Of a stretch of 64,000 nt of DNA, positions 57,402 through 64,000 are shown one piece after another; within the stretch, counting starts at the first letter, position 1, and each line of letters begins with the position of its first letter. The notes under the pieces were generated by a model. It saw only the letters and a list, made by a program, of their open reading frames with translations, had not been told where the DNA came from and did not search any database. The DNA is taken from NCBI GenBank assembly GCA_035578175.1, contig JAQMRL010000005.1, positions 56,153,722-56,217,721 of the forward strand. The letters run 5' to 3'. Origin of the DNA: Catonia carolina (lineage: Eukaryota; Arthropoda; Insecta; Hemiptera; Achilidae). A program made the translations under genes and the position numbers.

Positions 57402-57743
57402 TAACGCAACTCTCTGTATGAGGCGATCCTCAAATGCAAATAAATGATAAATACAGAAAATATAGTTTCGCTGCGTACTACTCCTAGTACACCGCTTTTA
57501 ACAGATACGGAGTATCACTTTCCTAAGACGAACCCAATCGCTATTATGTTTTTACTCTTATGTCATGAAAAACGACTCAAAATTGACATTGCAAGTCTCT
57601 TAACCATTTTAAATATTCTGCTTAAGTTACATAGGAGGCGTTCTTTTTTAAAAATTTGTAAAGTCGTTTATAAAGATGTATATTATACATTTAAAAACAT
57701 ATATAATTAAATATTCACAACGTTGTTGATTAATAGGGGGTTT
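57402..57743. other. Unassigned stretch
   Basis: The 88-codon frame (57444-57710) has no recognisable domain and lies between mobile elements; I do not call it a gene. Confidence 0.45.
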
Positions 57744-58008
57744 TTATATCCGAGGCGGCGAGAAAAACTCACGTTCACTCCCTTACGATGGGGGAAGAAG
57801 TGTTGGACTCAATTGAGGCGTCCTCGTCCAGCCCAACGAGGCCGCAACCGCATACCAACCAAAAACCCGCTGCCTGGACACTTGATTTTTGGTTTGTAGG
57901 CGGTTACGGCCTCCTTGGGGGCAAATGAGGACACCTCAATTGAGTCCAACACTACTTCCTCCATCGTGAGGGAACGACCATGAGTTTTTCTCGCCGCCTC
58001 GGATATAT
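57744..58008. repeat. Palindromic pair of R1-like 3' ends
   Basis: Two truncated copies of the terminal R1-like sequence (as at 40148-40290) face each other. Arms of about 120 bp (57744-57866 and 57887-58008) are separated by about 20 bases. Each outer edge is CCTCGGATATA (or its complement) followed by an AT-rich run. The 20-base spacer is the R1 sequence that follows the left arm, so one arm is slightly longer. Confidence 0.85.
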
Positions 58009-58868
58009 ATTTATATATATAAGTTATACAAAAAAAATTAATAGGGTTTGTGGGAGTTGGAAGAACGTATGTGAAGTCTTTATGTTTGTATTCAATCTAG
58101 ATAATTTTTTTTTAGGTTATTAACAAAAACAAGGATTAAATGAGATTTATAGTAACATGTAAATTCGAATCAGAGATTTATTAAAAATAATCCATCTAAT
58201 ATCTAAATTAATATTAAAAATATTAAATTATTCTACTTCTTGTTATTCTGTAATAAATGACGGATTTTTTATTTCTTTTTATGTAAATATTTAATTTTTT
58301 TGTTTATTATAATATATACTTTATTACATTTTACTGTATTCTTATTAAGGATTTTTATTAAGAGGAAGTCTATTAAATTACTGAGTGCTCTGCAAAAGAA
58401 CTCATCTCATAAGCTGCAACACGAGACACTTTGTTTAAAAGGAGTTTAACTTCATATAATAAAAGTTACTCAGATTTTTATAAGAACTCTTACAAAACAT
58501 GGTAATGTAAAAGACGCTTTATAGTGCCTTGAGAATAAGTAATGTCCTCATGTCAGTCTTTCGAAATCTTTATGTAAATATTTTAAATAAAAAACTATTT
58601 AAATTTTTTTGAAAGTATGCAATGTCAATAACTATTTTAATTGTACCAAAACCTATCTTCAAAGGACGTTCAATAATTAACGAGATAAATTCATGAGGAG
58701 AAAAACTATTCATCCATAGACAATTTTTCGAGGGTCATGTTGACAACCTTGAGAACTCTGTTAATCTTTGTTTGATTATATTTAATATAAACATAACGGG
58801 CAAATATCACTTTAAAGGGCTACAGTAATTACCGATCTAATTTCAGCAATTCCCTATATAGGAGATTT
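58009..58868. other. Unassigned AT-rich stretch
   Basis: Nothing supported. Confidence 0.5.
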
Positions 58869-59433
58869 TGTCGCCGACTGCCCTACCAATATTAGCCTGC
58901 AGACGGTCCCAGTGCCTGACCGACTAGCGGAACGCTACAGACGCGCAGAGCCAGCAGTGCTCCACCTCCACGATTGTGGACTCTCCGGAGGGGTATTTAA
59001 GCAGCTGCACAGAACTACGAGTGAGACTCTCCAATCAACTTTCACCCGGAGAAGAACAAGGAAGAAGAGCCCAGCCAAGACCGGACGCACCATCCCTGGT
59101 CTACCCTATTGGTGGTTAACGCACATTCCCGCACCGGTCAGCCTTCGCCTACCCGGAGAGATCCGCCTCGGCCGCGCTATCGGCCGACGGCCTACGCTGA
59201 CCTGATACTGCGGGGCTCTGGGGACCACCACTGTCACGCTGCAGTGGGGACCCAACTGCCGCTGAGAAAAGGCTAGTAGGCTTCAACCTGGTAGCCAAGC
59301 CGTCACTCTTCGGGCTCCACTTTAAACACGCCGGCTCGCAGCTTCCGACCATCAACAACGGCCCTTTTCAGGGTCACCAACAATACGAGTCCTTACTCGT
59401 ATTGCCACGTGTCGTCGGGTTTGGTCGGCGACA
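58869..59433 (+). mobile_element. GC-rich solo-LTR candidate
   Basis: 565 bp starting TGTCGCCGAC and ending GTCGGCGACA, a perfect 10-base inverted end with LTR-type TG...CA borders. It is markedly GC-rich against its surroundings. GGTATTTAAGCAGC at about 58995 could serve as a TATA region. I found no clear target duplication (GATTT against ATATA) and no AATAAA, so the LTR call is provisional; another short element with inverted ends is possible. The 97- and 69-codon frames inside it are by-products of the base composition. Confidence 0.6.
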
Positions 59434-59639
59434 ATATAATATGGTAAAATTAATGTGGGGGGGATTTGTAGTTGTTGATAACCCAACCAACACTTAATCG
59501 ATTCTTCTCTTCTCATTTTCTTTTACCATTCATTTCAGCAATGCTAATCTAAACCCACCTAACTTTCCTCCATGAAACTGGATATTCAAACCCACTAGGA
59601 ATAAAAAATGGTATTTAATAATATTTCTTTTCACTCTCT

Positions 59640-60275
59640 TTTGCGCATTTCAAAATGTCAGCTTCAAACGTGTATATTGGAAGAGCAACGTTCAGGTATT
59701 CCAAACGAGACCTGGAAAAATTTTCTCGAGAATGTTGAAACAGTATGGTAAAATGTAGATTCATCATTTTGAGCCCGAATGCAAACGTCAAACTCTTGAT
59801 TGGAAACATCGGGATTCACCAGTTCAGAATTTAAAACTTATGCGACAGCCAGTAAAAAGTGATGTTGACGGTATTCATTGGCTCGTAAGGCTAAAATTTT
59901 TTGTAAATATTCAGAAGAATAGTGAATTTGTAAACAGTGATTACTGTTCTTACAAGCTGCAAAAGAAAGTGAAACCAGTGATAAGGTGAAAGCATAAGGA
60001 CGTTGTCTTGAAAGGTTTAATCCTTTTACATGAAAACACTGCGCTCAAAATGTGAGAAACGCTCGAGAAGTTGGGTTGGGGGTGTTAACACATCCTCTTT
60101 CCAGCCCAGACCTTGTCCCGTCCGATTTCATTTGTTCAATTACTTTTTACGTGGCAAGAAGTTTGATGACAACAAAGGGGTTAACAAAGGGATACATATT
60201 GGTTCTAACAGCAAGGTAAAGCCTTCTACACTGCGGGAAATAGAAAGCCAATATAACTGTGGGTTAAGTGTTTAA
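59640..60275 (+). pseudogene. Mariner-family transposase, C-terminal half, decayed
   Basis: Pieces in order: IHHFEPECKRQTLDWKHRD (after the first catalytic Asp, which is lost), SPVQNLKLMRQPVKSDVDG, then ETLEKLGWG in the region around the second Asp, and a frameshifted SPDLVPSDFHLFNYFLRGKK, where the third catalytic Asp (PSDF) is readable, followed by FDDNKGVNKGI. Several stops and frameshifts. It differs from the copy at 54920 and belongs to another mariner lineage. Confidence 0.8.
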
Positions 60276-61105
60276 AAGTGTAAGTTTCGTTGTTATTGAA
60301 TTATATTTTTTCTCTATCTTAAAATATATTGTCTAGTAACTTATTGAACATTCCTCGTATTTAAGTGAAAAATTATAGATGAAACTCTTTATTCTTGGAT
60401 GCAGTAGAAAGTACAAAGTTGTTATCTATGATTCAGGGAATTTTTTTTGCATGGTGTGAATAGATCGTAAGTTATTATACATTAAATTAAAAAAATAAAG
60501 GGAAAACGCTTTTGTAGAGCACTTTACTGATGTTTTTCCTTTCGGAAAAGTTTTGGTCATTTTAGAACTACTTTTTTATTTATAAATCATCCTGCAAAAG
60601 ATAACTGTTTTAATAAATTACAATCTAGTAATACATGATTGAAGTACATTTTTAATTTTATCGGGATATTTAATAATTTATCATGTAAGTATTTTAAAAT
60701 TTATTTAATATAATTATATTAATATTCTTAGAAACTAAATATTTTATTTATTTACAAAGAATACATAGGTAAATACTAATATCTATATTCTTATAAAAAA
60801 TTATTGCAAAATCTATTCTAAGTAAATAAACTATTATTATTTACTATTAATACTAGTTATTTGTCACTAAGAAAAAGATATTTATTACGGGAGAATCAAA
60901 GATTATAAATTAAACAGCGCGCGAGGCAAAGAAACAAGATTTGGTAATCACGTAAAGGTTTGTATTCATGGTCACATTCCTTAAGAATACACTCTAACAT
61001 CTACTTATTAAATTTTATAAATGTGATTTATTTTTCAACGGTAGTTTAATTTTTGCTAGCTTATGCCGTTACCTTATCTAGATAACAGCCACAAAGTTTC
61101 ATAAC
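60276..61105. other. Unassigned AT-rich stretch
   Basis: Nothing supported. Confidence 0.5.
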
Positions 61106-61815
61106 TTTATTGATGGCAATTTTTTAAATTGTCATCCTATCATTTTGTTTTGTCCGCCGGTTCGTCCGCCACACCCAGATGACAGAAACTGCAAGAGGTA
61201 GCAACAAACAGTTTCCTGATTCGTAATCTACACAGAAAGTTAGTGGGGCTGAATTAGGTTTCAAGTTCCGATTTTAACCGGAAGCAACTCAAAACCGGAA
61301 GTCAAGATGTCAAAGTCAGAATTTGGAAACAAATAGTGTCATTCAATCCTCTTTTAAAGAGCAGATACAGAAATCATTGGGTTTGAAGTTCCGGTTTCAA
61401 CCAGAAGTGGCCCAAAACCGGAAGTCAAGAAAGTTGGAATTTGAAACAAAATAGTGTCATTCGATTCCTCATAAAGAGTAGGTACAGAAATTATTGGGTT
61501 TGAAGTTCTAGTTTTAACGGGAAGTGGCCTAAAACCGGAAGTCAAGAAAGTCGGAATTTGGAAACAAAAATAGTGTCATCGATTTCTCTTAAAGAGTAGA
61601 TACAGAAATCATTGAGTTTGAAGTTCCGGTTTAAACCGGAAGTGGCCCAAAACCAAAAGTCAAGAAAGTCGGAATTTGGAAATAAAAATAATGTAGTGTC
61701 CTTCGATTCTTCTTAAAGAGTATATACAGAATCATTAATAGATTTCCCATAAGTCAAAGGTAAGCCTTTTTAAAAATTGCCACCACCATGAGACGCGTCG
61801 TCTCATGAAAGGGAT
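61106..61815 (-). mobile_element. Family E element, reversed copy with four tandem units
   Basis: Mirror of 1413-1869. The far end ATGGCAATTTTTTAAA is at about 61113, then a GACAGAAACTGCAAGAGG block. The minisatellite core follows, with AGTGTC landmarks at 61335, 61453, 61572 and 61695 (units of 118, 119 and 123 bp). The inner TGGTGGTGGCAATTTTTA complement and hairpin 61789-61805 close it. Units contain the palindromic word TTCCGG...CCGGAA. The 63-codon minus frame is translated repeat. Confidence 0.75.
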
Positions 61816-62059
61816 TTTTCATCATATCTTTATTTTCAATACTGGCTCAAAATTTTTACCAATAATTTCATAATGTAAAATTTAAAAAAAATTTAGCTAC
61901 TTTGATTGAACTGGTAAATCTCTTTCGCTTTAGGGTCTAAATAAAATAAGTTCCTACAAGACAAAAAAAATAATAATAATAGACTTAAGGTGTTGGATAA
62001 ATGTTTCAAAGAAATCAGAAAAGATATTAAGAAAACCATAATAAACCGCGAGAACTTAT

Positions 62060-62200
62060 GTACCGAACTTCAAATTCAGACGACTAATTACGGAATTTAA
62101 GGGGTCGAAGAAGAGCAAAAACAAAACGCCAGGTGGAGAAGAAATGATAAAAGCCAACAGTGAAAGAACGTTGAGATTATGGGCTACAAAAATATCTTCC
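62060..62200 (+). pseudogene. Fragment of RTE-like LINE upstream of the main frame
   Basis: A short reading gives KSKNKTPGGEEMIKA, resembling the LKNGKAPGxDxI motif at the start of LINE polymerase domains. It is separated from the main frame by about 140 bp that I cannot match, so an internal deletion or rearrangement is likely. Confidence 0.5.
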
Positions 62201-62340
62201 AGAAACCTCTATAGTCACCTTACTTGGTCTAAAATTGGTGCTATAAATAAATAAAATACTAGATTGTGTGGTCTGGTAACTTCACCCATTTTTAATCCTA
62301 TTAAGTACTCTAGGCCCTTATTTTACAAAAACATTAATAG

Positions 62341-63218
62341 ATGGTGCAGGTTGGAAATAGACTGACATCAGCGATTGATACAAATAAGGGGGTGAGACAG
62401 GGTTGCAGTTTGTCTCCGACGCTTTTTAATATATATATAGATTGGATTCTGAACAAGTGGAAGGGGAGCATAAATGCTGGTGTACAAATCGACGATTATG
62501 ATTTAAGCTGTTTGCTATATGCGGATGATCAGGTAATTATCATGGAAACTGAAAATGATTTGCAGAAAGCTGTGTTTGAACTACAAAAGATCTGTGAGGG
62601 TTATGGAGTGAAGCTATCTGCCGCTAAGTCAAAGACTATGGCCTTTAAGGGCAAGTATCCAGTCAGAACGAAAATCGTTATACATGATAAGGTTTTAGAA
62701 CAAGTCTCGCATTTTAAATATTTAGGATGTGACGTAAGCTTTTTAAAAGATGACGATGTTATGAATAAACTGAATAAGTTTAGAACAATTTGCGGGACAA
62801 TACATCGAACTTTGAAAAATAAGACAAGAAAGGATACAAGAATTAAACTGTACAAAACTATGGCAGTCCCGGTTTTGCTGTATGGCAGTGAAAGCTGGAC
62901 CATGACGCAACGAGAGAGATCTCTAATACAAAGTGCAGAAATGAGGTTTTTAAGGGCGACGGCAGGCTATAATAGACTGGACATGAAACGTAATGAGAGT
63001 ATTCGAGTAGAATTACAGGTCCAACCACTATTAGACAGCATTGCGCGCTACAATTCCAGGTGGTGCGAACATGTGAATAGAATGCGAGAGGAAAGACTAC
63101 CAGTCCAAATGTTAAGTTATACCCCACGGGGTAGACGTGATAGAGGAAGACCGCTACGAAGATGGGCGCCGGAACAGGCTTTAGGCCTATCCGTGTTTGG
63201 GTGATGATGATGATGATT
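62341..63218 (+). pseudogene. RTE-like reverse transcriptase, C-terminal 287 residues, frame intact
   Basis: Polymerase for target-primed retrotransposition. The frame opens inside the domain with GVRQGCSLSPTLFNIYID (residues 19-36), then the catalytic LLYADD (YADD at 62518-62529), AAKSKTMAF, HFKYLGCDVS, KLYKTMAVPVLLYGSESWTM, SAEMRFLRATAGY and the basic end RGRRDRGRPLRRW before the stop at 63202-63204. A (TGA/ATG)n run at 63202-63217 right after the stop is the microsatellite tail. The endonuclease and fingers are missing, so this is 5'-truncated; the Met at 62341 is not a native start. No internal stop in 287 codons makes it the youngest LINE here. RTE assignment is by motif style and tail. 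Confidence 0.9.
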
Positions 63219-64000
63219 AATTGATGAACACCAACTCGTATCGGCGTCGGGAATGTGAAAGATCTATCGGTATTGTGCTAGTGTTAGTGAATATAAAAAT
63301 AACAAAAGTTCATGGATTTGATTTTAGGGTCTGAAAAATTAATGGGTCGTAAATAACTAAACTTACTTATATATTAACTGATGGAGTACAATTCTTTCAT
63401 ATAAATTGTTGATGACCAAGAAATCGATACGGTATTACATTATAAATTTTGTTCTACATTCCCATAATTTATTCTGAGTTATTTAACTGAGATGGAATAA
63501 AATTTTATCAACTAAAAATTATTACAGTATCTAAACTCATAATTAATTGACAATACAATTCAATTTATTCCAAGCTAATTATGTAATTTAAATTAAGTTA
63601 ATTAATCCAATTATTTTTTATTTTATCGTTCAATTAAATTTTTAAATTTTATTTTTCCTGGTTGAAATTATATTCTGATGAACAGTTTGTGTAAAATATG
63701 AGTTTCTTTTCATACATACTATTAAAACTAAACAGGGTAGCTATATTTTCAAAAAAGAAACCTTTTATGTTTACTGAACACTTGCATGAATCATTGTTAG
63801 AAATAGTTTATTAGTAAATGTACTGGAATTACTATAATGAATCAATTTATTTATTATTTAATCTAATTTAAAATATTCATAGAATAAAAGATAAATGAAA
63901 ACTATTATAACTTCATTAAAATATTTTCTAGCACATCAGTAATTTGTCTCATTGTTTTCAAATTACGTTAAAATAATACTCATAACTTTATTCCAATTTT
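63219..64000. other. Unassigned AT-rich stretch to window end
   Basis: No supported feature. Confidence 0.5.

Noticed and set aside
57444..57710. An 88-codon plus-strand frame
   Set aside because: Short, unrecognised and squeezed between a TA-element and a LINE 3' end; no supporting evidence for a gene.
58912..59358. Frames of 97 and 69 codons in GC-rich sequence
   Set aside because: They fall inside the solo-LTR candidate, show no domain, and long chance frames are expected at high GC.
61260..61760. Regular repeats resembling a CRISPR array
   Set aside because: The units are contiguous tandem repeats of 118-123 bp with no unique spacers, in a eukaryotic setting.

Overview
The window looks like non-coding, transposon-packed nuclear DNA from an insect. 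It is strongly A+T-rich, with long runs free of any reading frame, short SINEs with tRNA-type heads, non-LTR retrotransposon tails (Jockey-like, R1-like and RTE-like reverse transcriptase ends), mariner remnants, many foldback elements with TA target sites, and simple repeats. A hemipteran or other hemimetabolous insect is my guess only; nothing in the sequence fixes the species. I found no convincing host gene, rRNA or functional tRNA gene. Nearly all recognisable coding sequence is decayed mobile-element protein.

Layout. 1-13.5 kb: a purine tract, two traces of a palindrome/minisatellite element (family E), two copies of a roughly 390 bp SINE-like repeat (family A), a large inverted repeat split by one of those copies, a tRNA-SINE with perfect target duplications (family B), then a cluster of plus-strand reverse transcriptase fragments (9.0-13.5 kb). 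13.5-25.9 kb: a second kind of tRNA-SINE (family C), a compound inverted-repeat element (14.4-15.4 kb), a three-level nest (a solo LTR inside a TTAA-flanked element inside a family D repeat, 16.3-18.2 kb), another family D copy split by a 1 kb foldback MITE (18.7-20.6 kb), a SINE-in-SINE, and two minus-strand Jockey-like tails. 25.9-44 kb: mostly unassigned AT-rich DNA carrying scattered SINEs, a TA-flanked MITE (34.1-34.7 kb), an RTE-like tail (37.4-37.8 kb) and an R1-like tail (40.1-41.0 kb). 44-61 kb: two copies of an 874 bp TA-flanked element, a foldback derived from a DUF4817-type transposase, two decayed mariner transposases, LINE ends, a palindromic pair of R1-like 3' ends and a GC-rich solo-LTR candidate. 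61-64 kb: a third family E element in reverse orientation, then the longest intact frame of the window, the C-terminal half of an RTE-like reverse transcriptase.

The elements do not form a pathway. What they give is a relative chronology: several insertions cut older elements and leave readable target duplications or empty sites. The strongest candidates for undescribed items are family D (subterminal inverted GGCAAGAGAAAGT motifs, tandem units of about 173 bp, TG tract), family E (hairpin end plus a core of 118-123 bp repeats), and the base-paired motifs conserved in SINE families A and C. All family names here are local labels; no database search was possible.
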